From Halovulum dunhuangense (GTDB taxonomy: Bacteria > Pseudomonadota > Alphaproteobacteria > Rhodobacterales > Rhodobacteraceae), in contig NZ_JABFBC010000001.1 of assembly GCF_013093415.1 (NCBI RefSeq), positions 1,240,001-1,304,000 on the forward strand: a DNA stretch of 64,000 nucleotides. Reading direction: 5' to 3'. Positions 46,571 to 55,374 of this stretch are shown in pieces. The notes under the pieces were generated by a model, which was not told the origin of the DNA, did no database searches, and saw only the letters and a list, made by a program, of their open reading frames with translations. The position numbers and the translations under genes are program-made. Position 1 is the first letter of the stretch; every line of letters starts with the position of its first letter.

Positions 46571-46592
46571 ATCCGGCTGTGGCCGGATTTTT
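46571..46592 (+). terminator. Terminator after tRNA-Ser
   Basis: A 7-bp stem (ATCCGGC/GCCGGAT, 46571-46577 with 46582-46588), a 4-base loop and TTTT follow the tRNA by 26 bases. Confidence 0.8.
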
Positions 46593-46895
46593 CCGTGTTT
46601 TCAAAGGGATTTCCGGTGTGGGCTGAACACCGCCTTATCGGCATTTGCTCCAAAATCCGTTCTCTCGGCCGGTTTTTCTCCGGACCTGATGACTGCGCCG
46701 ATTTAGTGAATTTCTCGCAATGCATTGTAAGTAATGGATTTTTCCGTAGGCCAGCCTAAACACCTCGACTGGAGTCGCGTTCGGCGAAATGGAACAGAAA
46801 TCGAACGTTCGCCGGTCCGTATGTCTCGCGCAGTTTGCCAGTTGCTACCGTGCGGCACGCGCCAAAATTCTGCAGGATGGGCTGGAAGCGGTCGT
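46593..46895. other. Gene-free, less GC-rich spacer beside tRNA-Ser
   Basis: About 300 bases with noticeably lower GC than the surroundings and no supported gene. A short open frame from ATG 46789 on the plus strand runs into DNA antisense to the hsdM fragment and is not convincing. No integrase gene and no second copy of the tRNA 3' end were seen. It looks like the remnant border of a genomic island. Confidence 0.5.
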
Positions 46896-47183
46896 TCAGT
46901 CGCATCGCGGTCCTAGGTCGCCAAGTGGACTGCGGCGCACGTGCCCTGAGGCAGCGGTTTCGGGAATGACGAAGCGGTCGTTGGCGGTGGCGGTCGCGTA
47001 GCCTTCGTCCCCGGTTTCATGGAGTGCTTGCTGGTAATCTCCGTCCCAGACGCCGGACAGGCGTTTGAAGAACAGCAGCGGGAAGATGTACTGCTTGTAG
47101 TCGCTGGCATCGATGAGACCGCGCAGCAGGGTTGCCGCGCCCCAGAGATAACTTTCGAGTTCGCGTTGGGTCAGCTCGCTCAT
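46896..47183 (-). pseudogene. hsdM: HsdM N-terminal fragment (type I restriction-modification)
   Basis: About 85 residues match the N-terminal HsdM_N helical domain of type I DNA methyltransferase subunits: SELTQRELESYLWGAATLLR, then YKQYIFPLLFFKRLSGVWD. After FVIPE (about 46960) similarity ends and the frame runs into unrelated residues (RRSPLGDLGPRCD), so the methylase core is missing. ATG 47183 overlaps the stop of the preceding hsdM fragment (ATGA) and has a G-rich ribosome site. A catalytic domain is absent, so it cannot methylate alone; it could only act by complementing the other fragment. Confidence 0.75.
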
Positions 47184-48130
47184 TGCAGCCACCCCCCTTC
47201 GACCAGCACCTTGCGCAGGTGATCTTCGGCAGCGCGAGCGTCGGCCAGCGCTGTCTTAAACGCCTCGACGGCTTCGGGCAGCGGCGGGATGTCCTGGCCA
47301 ATGGGCGGCAGGACGTAGCGCGAGATGTTCAGGGTCCAGCCTTCCTTCTTGATCTCGTCCAGCGTCGCCACCTTGGCGCGATCCTCGACATCCTCGAAGG
47401 CGCGGTACCAGTCGACGATCTGGTTGCTGTGCTCCTGATCGAGGAAGTTCTGCGCCCGGCCTTTGCGGAACAGGCTCGAGGCGCCGATGATCAGGACCTT
47501 GTTCTTGCGGGCCTCGGGCTTCTTGCGGCGCAGGATGACGACACACCCAGCCAGCTGCGTCCCGTAAAACAGGTTCGGCGCAAGGCCGATGACCGCCTCG
47601 ACCATGTCCTTTTCCAGCAGGGCCTGCCGGATCGAGCCTTCGGCCGACTTCCGAAACAGCGCGCCCTGCGGCAGGACGACGGCCATGCGGCTGTTCCCGG
47701 TGGGCGCCATGGATGCGATCATGTGCTGGACAAAGGCATAGTCGCCGTAGCTTTCGGGCGGGATGCCGTACCGGGCGCGGCTCCAGGGGTCGGCCTCCCA
47801 CAGGTCACGCCCCCATTCCTTGAGCGAGAATGGCGGGTTCGCGATCACGCAGTCGAAGGTGGCAAGACCGCCGGTGCTGGAATCCGTGAAGGCCGGGTTC
47901 CGCAAGGTGTCCTCACGGGCCACCTGGAAGTCCTCGATCCCGTGCAGGACAAGGTTCATCCGCGCGATCGCGGCCGTGGTCAGGTTCTTCTCCTGGCCGT
48001 AGATCTTGCCGTAGAAGGTGCGCGGATCGCCGCCCTTGCGCATCACATGCTCGATAGCCCCGAGCAGCATGCCACCCGTGCCGCAGGCGGGGTCATAGAT
48101 GCTCTCGCCTTCCTGGGGATCGAGGATCAT
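47180..48130 (-). pseudogene. hsdM: HsdM C-terminal part (N6-adenine methylase domain), N-terminus missing
   Basis: A 316-residue frame covers the catalytic part of a type I restriction-modification methylase: SAM motif DPACGTGG near residue 12-19, catalytic NPPF near 90, then the family C-terminus to KVLVEGGWLQ. The first residues (LDPQEGESIYDPACGTGG) normally lie about 170-200 residues into HsdM, so the N-terminal helical domain is lost. Upstream DNA in this frame (PATRTC before the Met) does not continue HsdM. The missing type of domain is encoded just downstream, in inverted order. hsdS and hsdR are absent. Probably decayed, though motif-intact. Confidence 0.8.
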
Positions 48131-48532
48131 GCACGTTCTCGTCGCGGGGAAAATCGTTCACCAGCCGCCCCTGCGCACGGTCGTCACGCCTGCGCGACGG
48201 GGGTTTCTGACATTGTTGGCGTAGTGGCATGCGTTCCCGTCGTGGAATACAGTTGGGAGTTTCAGGCACGGGCAGCGGATGAATTGGCGCTGTTGCCAGA
48301 TGGATCGGTGATAGTCGAGATGATGGGTGACTATGCTGTCATGCGGGACCAGACACGATTGTGTAACAATCCGCAGGCATTAATTTTCCGATGACCGCAG
48401 CATGCGGCGATTGTAGATCAGCCTGACATCTTTTTCTGATAGAAGCCGGATTTATTCGTTTCTTCACCCCAGGGCCTTCTCACAGCGTGAGACATCGCCG
48501 TTCATGATATCCACGGCGCGTTCGGTTGAAAT
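48131..48532. other. Spacer between hsdM remnant and decarboxylase gene
   Basis: About 400 bases, GC-poorer than the flanks, without a recognised gene apart from the weak small frame listed at 48224-48394. The left end is the breakpoint of the truncated hsdM frame. Confidence 0.5.
48224..48394 (+). CDS. Small unidentified frame, possible phage-type remnant
   Basis: A 56-codon frame from GTG with a short hydrophobic start (VACVPVVEYSW) and then a soluble part, ELALLPDGSVIVEMMGDYAV followed by MRDQTRLCN. The pattern recalls C-termini of small phage proteins, but I cannot name one. There is no convincing ribosome site. It may be a 3' remnant of a larger gene or chance. Confidence 0.22.
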   Translation: MACVPVVEYSWEFQARAADELALLPDGSVIVEMMGDYAVMRDQTRLCNNPQALIFR

Positions 48533-50026
48533 TCAGGGGCAGTCAAGAACGATCTGGCCAGTCAGCGTCGCCCCCAGTCTTGCAACCTCGTCGATCAGGA
48601 TATCCAGATCGGCGCGAGTCGTTCGATGGTTGTTGATGGCCGCGCGCAGACAATGTCGGCCGTGCACCGTCGTGTCCGACACGGCGGCGACGCCGGTCTC
48701 CTGCATCTTCACCATGATCTCCGTATTCAATGCCTTGAGCACCGGCTCCGGCAGCCCGCCCGGGTCGTATCGAAAGCAGACGATATTGATGGCAGTCGGA
48801 AAACAGATGTGGAGATCAGGGGTCGCCGAAATCCGCTCGGCCAGATAGCGGGCATGGGCGAGGTCCTGATCGATCAGTCGGCCGAACTTGGCGACGCCAT
48901 GCTCCTCGATCGCCATCCAGACCTTGAGCGCGCGGAACCCGCGCGAGGTCTGCAGACCGAAATCGTGCAGCCACTCACCCGAGGCAATGCCGCGCGGCGC
49001 GGTCTTCAGATATTCCGGCGTCAGGGTAAAGCTGCCGAAATGCGACTCCGCATCCCGGACCAGGGCGCACCCCACCTCGAAGGGAGCATGCAGCCATTTG
49101 TGCGGGTCGAGCGCGATGGAATCGGCGCGCGCGATCCCGCGCACCAGCGCACCGCCTTCTGGCGCTATCGCCAGCAGCGCACCGATGCAGCCGTCCACGT
49201 GAAACCACAGACCCTCGGCGGCGCACACATCCGCGATCGCCTCCAGATCGTCGATGGCGCCGGTGTTCACCGTGCCGGCGGTTGCGATCACGCAGGCGGG
49301 CTGCAAATCTTCAGCCTTGTCGCGGGCGATCGCCGCGCGCAGGGCGGCCACGTCCATCCGGCAGGCCGCGTTCGATGCAACCCGGCACAGCGCCCGGTTG
49401 CCCAGCCCCATCGCCTCCACCGCGATCTGGTGGCACGAATGGATCTGGTCCGAACCGTAGAACCGCAGAGGTGCCTTCAGGGCGCCGACCCCCAGGTCGC
49501 GCAGGTCGATGCCGGACATCCGGTTGCGCGCCACAATCAGCGCGATCAGGTTGGCCATGGATCCGCCCGAGACCAGCGTGCCGCTGGCCGACGCGGGATA
49601 GCCCATCATCTCTTTCAGCCAGTTGACGACCTGCTTGTCGATTTCGGCAGCGGCATGGTCGCCGCCGCCGAGGTTCGAGCCAAGAACGGCGGCCAGAAAG
49701 TCGCCCAACGCCCCGGTGAAATTGCTCGTCCCCATGTACCACATCCAGAACCGCGGATGGATGTTGCCCATAGGGTAGGGCAGCATGTTGGTGACGAGAT
49801 CGTCATAGACCTGTCCCAGCGGTCGTCCCTCTTGCGGCACCGGACTGCGGAACCGTGCGCGCACTTCCGGCGGCATGTCCTGCCAGAGTGGGCGTTCGCG
49901 AACGTCTCGGGTATAATCGATGGCGTTGTCGACAATGCGATGGGCGGCAGCGCGCACCCCCTCCCAATCCGCCGGGTCGAGGGTCTCGGTCCGGACGGCC
50001 TCTGCTTTCTCTATATTCGCGGTCAT
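48533..50026 (-). CDS. Group II PLP-dependent decarboxylase (aromatic-L-amino-acid/glutamate type)
   Basis: PLP decarboxylase of 497 residues. The PLP-lysine is K310 in ALDPHKWLHAPF, with D278 in WFHVDGCIG binding the pyridine nitrogen and H199 (HSCHQ) stacking on the ring. Domain order is typical of group II amino acid decarboxylases: helical N-terminus with HPRFWMWYMG, then LVSGGSMANL. The substrate could be an aromatic amino acid, cysteine sulfinate or similar; the nearby cysteine-synthase-like gene makes a sulfur amino acid plausible but unproven. It lies in the accessory region, with the exported-protein and cysteine-synthase-like genes upstream on the same strand. Confidence 0.88.
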   Translation of the reverse strand: MTANIEKAEAVRTETLDPADWEGVRAAAHRIVDNAIDYTRDVRERPLWQDMPPEVRARFRSPVPQEGRPLGQVYDDLVTNMLPYPMGNIHPRFWMWYMGTSNFTGALGDFLAAVLGSNLGGGDHAAAEIDKQVVNWLKEMMGYPASASGTLVSGGSMANLIALIVARNRMSGIDLRDLGVGALKAPLRFYGSDQIHSCHQIAVEAMGLGNRALCRVASNAACRMDVAALRAAIARDKAEDLQPACVIATAGTVNTGAIDDLEAIADVCAAEGLWFHVDGCIGALLAIAPEGGALVRGIARADSIALDPHKWLHAPFEVGCALVRDAESHFGSFTLTPEYLKTAPRGIASGEWLHDFGLQTSRGFRALKVWMAIEEHGVAKFGRLIDQDLAHARYLAERISATPDLHICFPTAINIVCFRYDPGGLPEPVLKALNTEIMVKMQETGVAAVSDTTVHGRHCLRAAINNHRTTRADLDILIDEVARLGATLTGQIVLDCP

Positions 50027-50168
50027 GGTTCGCGTTTCCGAAATGGGAGGTTTGTCATCAGGAACTGCAAGCAGGACGCGGCCTCAAGCCGCATTCGCGT
50101 TGCCTGACCGGCCCGAGAGCGAGCGGTCCTTTCCCCCCGATCGGACTAGGCGGCGGCGCCGCCGCAGA

Positions 50169-50729
50169 TCACTGCGCCGGGTCTTGTGCCTCGATCGGCG
50201 CCATTACATGCCAGAGCGGCGTGTCGCCCCACATGACATAAGGGCCGCCCGCATAGGGATCGTGCGGCAGGTTTGCCACCATCTCCTTGGTCGGGAAAAG
50301 CAGCATGAGGTGAGGACCTTCCTCGATCCACATGCCGCCATCGTTCTGATCCGTCGCCATCGGATCGTCGTTATTGACCATCGCATCGCCGGCCAGCATG
50401 TAGGAAACCCCGATAACGTCGGTCGAAAATTCTCCGCCGGACGACATGGCTTTCATCCACTTCATCCAGACGGCGTCGTTGCACATGGGGTTGGTGTCGT
50501 CGGGGATCAGGGGGACCCCGGGGAAACAGACCCATCCATTCGTCCCTTCCCGCAGGACCGTCCCGTCGAGGTCGAGGAACGTCGCTTCTTCGGTAATATT
50601 GGTTGGCGCTGCCGTCTCCGCTCGCGCGATCTTTTCGGCGGCGGTGTCGGCATTGGCTGCTGAAGTTCCAAGAGCGACGATGGCGCCCAAGAGTGCGCCG
50701 GTCATGGCAAACTGACTTGTCTTACACAT
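50169..50729 (-). CDS. Exported protein of unknown function
   Basis: Unrecognised protein of 186 residues with a signal peptide (FAMTGALLGAIVALGTSAANA). The mature part has TFLDLDGTVLREGTNGWVC, PDDTNPMCNDAVWMKWMKAM, VSYMLAGDAMVNNDD and GPHLMLLFPTKEM, with two cysteines that could pair in the periplasm. It is rich in Met, Trp and Asp. AAGGAG lies 8 bases before ATG 50729, which is the convincing start of a much longer frame. Its gene sits 38 bases downstream of the cysteine-synthase-like gene and is probably in its operon. Confidence 0.78.
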   Translation of the reverse strand: MCKTSQFAMTGALLGAIVALGTSAANADTAAEKIARAETAAPTNITEEATFLDLDGTVLREGTNGWVCFPGVPLIPDDTNPMCNDAVWMKWMKAMSSGGEFSTDVIGVSYMLAGDAMVNNDDPMATDQNDGGMWIEEGPHLMLLFPTKEMVANLPHDPYAGGPYVMWGDTPLWHVMAPIEAQDPAQ

Positions 50730-50767
50730 TGTCGATACTCCTTTTTGCGATGTGATCGATTGCTGTT

Positions 50768-51853
50768 TCACTCCGGGGCCAGTTGGTATCCAGGCGTGGA
50801 CCGCGACAGCGCGGTTTCCTCCTCGGTCATGTCCTCGGGGATCGACGCGAACAGCGGCGTCGACATATACCGCTCGCCCGTGTCGGGCAGCATGCAGAGG
50901 ATCACGGTCCCGGGCTCGGCCCGTTCGGCGATTTTCATGGCGACAGCGAAGGTCGATCCGCCCGAGACGCCTGTGAGGATGCCCTCCCGTTGCGCAAGTT
51001 TCTGGGCGCACGCGATGCCGTCGGCGCCGGCGACAGGCATCAACTCGTCATAGAGCCGGTCGTCGACCGCCTCCTGCAGCACATGGGGAATGAAATCAGG
51101 GGTCCAGCCCTGAATCGGGTGCGGTTCGAAGGCGGGGTGGCTTTCGGCGGGCGAGTGATCTGAATTGCGGGCCTGCACATGGCCACTGCCCAGAAGCTGC
51201 GCATTGGCCGGTTCCGACAGGACGATCTTCGTCTCCGGCCGCTCCCGGCGCAGAACCCGGCCCACGCCCGTCACCGTGCCGCCCGTGCCGTAGCCGGTGA
51301 CCCAGTAATCCAGCCGTTTGCCGGCGAAATCGGCGAGGATCTCGCGCGCTGTCGTATTCTCGTGAATCCGGGCGTTGGCCTCGGTCTCGAACTGGCGCGC
51401 CAGGAACCAGCCATTCGCCTCGGCCAGTTCCACCGCCTTGCGATACATGCCAAGGCCCTTTTGATCGCGCGGCGTGAGCACCACCTTGGCGCCCATCATC
51501 CGCATCAGCTTGCGGCGCTCGACCGAAAAGCTGTCGGCCATCGTCACCACCAGCGGATAGCCCTTCGCCGCGCAAACCATGGCCAGCCCGATGCCGGTAT
51601 TGCCCGACGTCGCCTCTACCACCGTCTGGCCCGGACTCAGGCTTCCGTCCTGCTCGGCCTCCTCGATGATGCTGAGCGCGAGGCGGTCCTTGACCGACCC
51701 GGCCGGGTTGAACGCCTCGACCTTCACGTAGATGTCTACCCCCGCCGGAGCGAGCGCATTGATCCTGATCGCGGGCGTGTCTCCGATTGTCTCGAGGACG
51801 CTGGCGAAAAGCCTGCCGCGTCCCTGCGTCGTGCGTCTCGTCATGGCGTCCAT
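50768..51853 (-). CDS. Cysteine synthase/cystathionine beta-synthase family PLP enzyme
   Basis: Fold-type II PLP enzyme of 361 residues. The PLP-lysine is K55 in AGSVKDRLALS, followed by EATSGNTGIGLAMVCAAKGY and the phosphate loop GYGTGGTVTGVGRVL. The C-terminal extension of about 40 residues (DTGERYMSTPLFASIPEDMT) resembles those of some CysK-like enzymes. It is distinct from cysK at 44.6 kb. GGAG lies 7-8 bases before ATG 51853. With the exported protein and decarboxylase it forms a minus-strand cluster divergent from the winged-helix/TPR regulator; the 211-base gap probably holds the controlled promoters. Confidence 0.88.
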   Translation of the reverse strand: MDAMTRRTTQGRGRLFASVLETIGDTPAIRINALAPAGVDIYVKVEAFNPAGSVKDRLALSIIEEAEQDGSLSPGQTVVEATSGNTGIGLAMVCAAKGYPLVVTMADSFSVERRKLMRMMGAKVVLTPRDQKGLGMYRKAVELAEANGWFLARQFETEANARIHENTTAREILADFAGKRLDYWVTGYGTGGTVTGVGRVLRRERPETKIVLSEPANAQLLGSGHVQARNSDHSPAESHPAFEPHPIQGWTPDFIPHVLQEAVDDRLYDELMPVAGADGIACAQKLAQREGILTGVSGGSTFAVAMKIAERAEPGTVILCMLPDTGERYMSTPLFASIPEDMTEEETALSRSTPGYQLAPE

Positions 51854-52064
51854 TGGTCTTCTCCATTCTGGTTGCGTCGAAAGTGGCGTTTCCCGCAGAC
51901 GCATTCATGGTCTCAAGGTCGCTTAGGGCTCGCGCGCGCATAGGGTCTGTCATCCAGAGCACGGCGCTCTCGTCTCCGGTTATGTTGAACCGTCCGGACC
52001 CGGAAAGCTTGACGGACCTCTGAAGATTTCCTGTAGCGGTCATCTTTTTGCCCTATGCTGTGTC

Positions 52065-53615
52065 ATGACATGGGCATTCGGAGATTTCCGGCTCGATCCG
52101 AAGCGCTTCCAGCTCAGCCGCGGCGTCGAACCGGTGCGGCTGGAGCCGCAGGTGCTGTCCATGTTGATCCATCTGGTCCGAAACCGCGATCGCCTGGTGA
52201 CGAAAGACGAGATAGTGGCCGCCGTCTGGCAGGGGCATGATGTGTCGGACGCCAGCATTTCCAGCCGGATCCGCTCGGTACGTCAGGCGGTCGGCGACGA
52301 CGGCGCGCGGCAGAGCGTCATCCGCACTGTTCATGGTCGGGGGTTCCGCTTCGTTGCCGAGGCGAACATCGTGCCGTCCGGGCATGCGGCTTCCGAGGGT
52401 GTTGCCCACCCGTCGCCCGATCACCCGGGCGGCCGCCCCTCCATCGCCGTGTTGCCGTTCCAGCCATTGGGCATCGCGCCCGAACTTGCGATCATGGGAG
52501 ACGCGATTCCGCATGAGATCATCGAGGCGTTGTCGCGGCTGCGATGGCTAGCGGTGATCGCGCGCGGCTCATCCTTCCGCCTCCGGCAGGTCGCCACCGA
52601 TCTCGATCTGGTGTCGACGGCGCTTACGGCGCGCTATGTCCTGTCCGGAATCATCGAAAGCCCCGGACGCAGCGTCGCCGTAACGCTGGAACTGGCGGAT
52701 ACCAGCTCACGAGAAATCATATGGGCCGACCGGCTCGTCGCCCCTGTCGATGACATCGCCGACCTGAGGGCGCGAATTGTGGCGCATGTGGTGACGGCGC
52801 TGGACACACACGTTCCACTCAATGAGGCGCGCCTCGCGCGATTTGACGACCCTGCCGACCTCGATGCCTGGGCGCACTATCACATCGGCTTGGGACATCT
52901 CTACCGCTTCACGGCGACCGACACCGCGCTTGCGCATGCCTGCTTCGAACGGGCGGTCAAGGCGGATCAGCAATTCGCGCGGGCGCATGCGGGGCTGTCT
53001 TTCACCAGCTTCCTCGACGCTTTCCTGCGCCTGACCCCTGATCCGGCGGTGGCGACCCGCAATGCACGATGCCACGCCGAGCGCGCTCTGGAACTGGACG
53101 CTCTCGACCCGTTTGCAAATTTCACCATGGGCCGTTCGTTCTGGCTGACCGATGAACCCGAAGTCGCGGCCGACTGGCTGACGCGCGCGACCACGCTGAA
53201 CCCCAACTATGCGCAGGGTTTCTACGCCGCAGCCTTCACCGAGATGCTGACCGGAAATGCGTCCGCGACCTTCGAGGGTCTCGATACCTCGCTGCGTCTC
53301 AGTCCGCTGGACCCGCTGCTTTACGGCGTTCACGGCGTCCGTGCACAGATGCTGATCCAGCAGGAGGACGATCAGGGGGCCGCCCGCTGGGCAGACCGCG
53401 CCGCGACCACCGTCGGCGCACACTATCTCATCGCCATGATCGCGCTCGCTGCAAACGGGCTCGCCGGTCGACACGTTCAGGCTGCCCGCTGGCGCCAGAA
53501 GGTCCGTCAACTCAAGCCAGACGCCACGGCGGCGGATTATTTCGCCGCTTTTCCCACACGGGACGGGGCTTCCCGTACGCGCATCGCGGCGGAACTGCGG
53601 CGGCAAGGTTTCTGA
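52065..53615 (+). CDS. Winged-helix (OmpR/CadC-type) regulator with TolB-like and TPR domains
   Basis: Transcription regulator of 516 residues. The N-terminal 95 residues are an OmpR-type winged helix (FGDFRLDPKRFQLSRGVEPV, VLSMLIHLVRNRDRLVTKDE, RTVHGRGFRFVAEA). A TolB-N-like domain follows (SIAVLPFQPLG, then YVLSGIIESPGRSVAVTLEL), then TPR repeats to the end (AHACFERAVKADQQFARAHA, ADWLTRATTLNPNYAQGFYA). There is no transmembrane segment, unlike CadC, so it is a soluble sensor. It is divergent from the cysteine-synthase-like operon, its likely target. The ligand is unknown. Confidence 0.88.
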   Translation: MTWAFGDFRLDPKRFQLSRGVEPVRLEPQVLSMLIHLVRNRDRLVTKDEIVAAVWQGHDVSDASISSRIRSVRQAVGDDGARQSVIRTVHGRGFRFVAEANIVPSGHAASEGVAHPSPDHPGGRPSIAVLPFQPLGIAPELAIMGDAIPHEIIEALSRLRWLAVIARGSSFRLRQVATDLDLVSTALTARYVLSGIIESPGRSVAVTLELADTSSREIIWADRLVAPVDDIADLRARIVAHVVTALDTHVPLNEARLARFDDPADLDAWAHYHIGLGHLYRFTATDTALAHACFERAVKADQQFARAHAGLSFTSFLDAFLRLTPDPAVATRNARCHAERALELDALDPFANFTMGRSFWLTDEPEVAADWLTRATTLNPNYAQGFYAAAFTEMLTGNASATFEGLDTSLRLSPLDPLLYGVHGVRAQMLIQQEDDQGAARWADRAATTVGAHYLIAMIALAANGLAGRHVQAARWRQKVRQLKPDATAADYFAAFPTRDGASRTRIAAELRRQGF

Positions 53616-53873
53616 TCCCGATACTTCGTTGCTCTAGATCGCAGGAGCTACGGTTGCTTTCAATGAATTGGCCTCGGGTGATAAGCCAGATCAGTTCCGG
53701 CCCCCCGTTGTCAGGATAAGTCGGCTAGCATGCCTGCTGCCCGCTGCGCCCCATCCCGCGCAACTGGCAGGGCGATGCGCGGTGAGTTCAGTTCTTCCAG
53801 CATCGCCTGAAAGCCGGCGCCGTGCGGTCAACTGAGACTGGTTCGCATTGTTCCGGCCGCGCTCTCTGGGCTT

Positions 53874-54953
53874 CTAGCGGTTCGGCCCCCGCACCAGAAG
53901 CTCGAGTGCCTGATCGGCAAGGTTGCGGGTGAGGTCGCCTGCCGGCATCGCGCGACACAGCCCCGCGGACTGGCCCGACCAGAGCGACATGAAATCCTCT
54001 GATCCCCTGGGCTCGGAAGCCGATCGCAGCGGTGCGAGAGCGCCGCCCGCCAGCGGGAACTGCGGCGCGTCCGCGGCGATGGGGCCCACATCGCGCATGA
54101 TGCGATTGACGATGCCGCGGGCCGGCCGTCCGGTGAAGACGTTCGTCATTGCCGTGTCGCGATCGGCGCCGGCAGCAAGGGCGCGGCGATGGGGCTCCGC
54201 GATGGTGGCCTCCGGCGTGAACAGGTAGGCCGTCCCGATCTGCACCGCAGAGGCGCCCAGCATGAAGGCCGCCGCGATCCCGCGCCCGTCGGCGATGCCG
54301 CCCGCCGCGATGACCGGCACGCGCACCGCGTCGACGATCTGTGGCACGAGCGAAAGCGTCCCTACCTGCGTCGCGATGTTCTCGGTGCGGAACATGCCGC
54401 GGTGCCCACCGGCCTCGGCACCCTGCGCGATGATTGCGTGGCATCCCTCCGCCTCCAGCCACCGCGCCTCGTCGACGGTGGTGGCCGAGGACAGGATCCT
54501 GGCGCCCGTCGCGCGTACCCGGTCCAGCAGGCGCTGCTCCGGCAGGCCGAAATGGAAGCTGACGACCTCCGGGCGCAGCTCCTCGACCAGCGCGCAGAAC
54601 TCCTCGTCGAAAGGCGCGCGGTTCGACGCGGGAACCGGGGCGTTCGGGTCGAGACCGTACTCCCTGTAGTACGGCTCGAGCCTGTGCCGCCACTGCGCCT
54701 CGCGCGCGGCATCGGGCGTGGCCGGAAGGTGGCAGAAGAAATTCACGTTGATCGGTCGCGCGGTCCGCTGGCGAATGATGCCGAACTGGGTGCGCAACTG
54801 GTCCGGTCGGAGCAGCGCGCAAGGCAGCGAGCCGAGCCCCCCCGCCTCGGCCACCGCAACGGCCAGATCCGATAATCCGGCGCCCGCCATCGGCGCCTGG
54901 ATGATTGGCAGCTCTATGCCGAACAGGTCCTGGATCCGTCGATCGGGCCACAT
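53874..54953 (-). CDS. Nitronate monooxygenase-type FMN enzyme
   Basis: FMN-binding TIM-barrel protein of 359 residues, class I nitronate monooxygenase/2-nitropropane dioxygenase family. N-terminal IQAPMAGAGLSDLAVAVAEA carries the FMN-binding start. The catalytic His is in AQGAEAGGHRG, and FMN-phosphate motifs VPVIAAGGIADGRG and GASAVQIGTAYL follow. It oxidises alkyl nitronates, with propionate-3-nitronate as the common natural substrate; enoyl-reductase-like FabK proteins share the fold. It is monocistronic in this accessory region, with 258 gene-free bases on one side and 421 on the other. Confidence 0.88.
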   Translation of the reverse strand: MWPDRRIQDLFGIELPIIQAPMAGAGLSDLAVAVAEAGGLGSLPCALLRPDQLRTQFGIIRQRTARPINVNFFCHLPATPDAAREAQWRHRLEPYYREYGLDPNAPVPASNRAPFDEEFCALVEELRPEVVSFHFGLPEQRLLDRVRATGARILSSATTVDEARWLEAEGCHAIIAQGAEAGGHRGMFRTENIATQVGTLSLVPQIVDAVRVPVIAAGGIADGRGIAAAFMLGASAVQIGTAYLFTPEATIAEPHRRALAAGADRDTAMTNVFTGRPARGIVNRIMRDVGPIAADAPQFPLAGGALAPLRSASEPRGSEDFMSLWSGQSAGLCRAMPAGDLTRNLADQALELLVRGPNR

Positions 54954-55374
54954 GCCTTGTCCTCCCGTCAGTCCCTAGCGCCTGGCCAGAGTGGCCCACC
55001 GCGACCAGAAACAAAAGCACTGCCTGACGTGCCGATCCGTTCACCGTCGCCTGCACGACAAGGCGATGCCAGAAGCGTGCCGGAAAAGGCCGTTAATCTG
55101 TGCACAGGAAGCCGATGGCGTTCGCAGGCGAACTGCGCCTGGGGCGAGACGAGGAATTTGCAACCACCGTCCTGGCCTTTCGAGGAGGGGCTGCATATCC
55201 ACGATCCCCTCGAAGTGCGGCTGGATCAGGCGCTTCTTCCGCTCGGCCTTAATCAAGATGGCCGACCGTTATGGATCTGTAACAGAAGCGTTGCTCAGGC
55301 TTCATGGACTCGACACCCGAATGTAGTCTCGTGCCCGTACGTCCGGATGTATTCGCCGACAACCGGAGATCCCA
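54954..55374. other. Divergent intergenic region upstream of the ABC transporter operon
   Basis: 421 bases between the nitronate monooxygenase start and the substrate-binding-protein start. It must contain both promoters and any operator of the transporter operon. A 71-codon frame on the minus strand (55041-55256) shows no family resemblance and no ribosome site. No clear operator repeat was found by eye. Confidence 0.5.

Noticed and set aside
46789..47001. 70-codon plus-strand frame beside tRNA-Ser (AKILQDGLEAVVQSHRG)
   Set aside because: The last third is antisense to the hsdM fragment, no ribosome site, no family match; kept only as possible remnant sequence in the spacer description.
50150..50165. 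Perfect palindrome of GCG/GCC units next to the exported-protein stop
   Set aside because: Simple GC repeat without a T run on either strand; may fold but not supportable as a terminator or operator.
46545..54000. Search for an attR copy of the tRNA-Ser 3' end and an integrase
   Set aside because: No second copy of the T-arm/acceptor sequence and no recombinase frame seen by eye, so an intact integrated element cannot be claimed.
55041..55256. 71-codon minus-strand frame upstream of the ABC operon
   Set aside because: No ribosome site, no recognisable domain, lies in a region that must hold two promoters.
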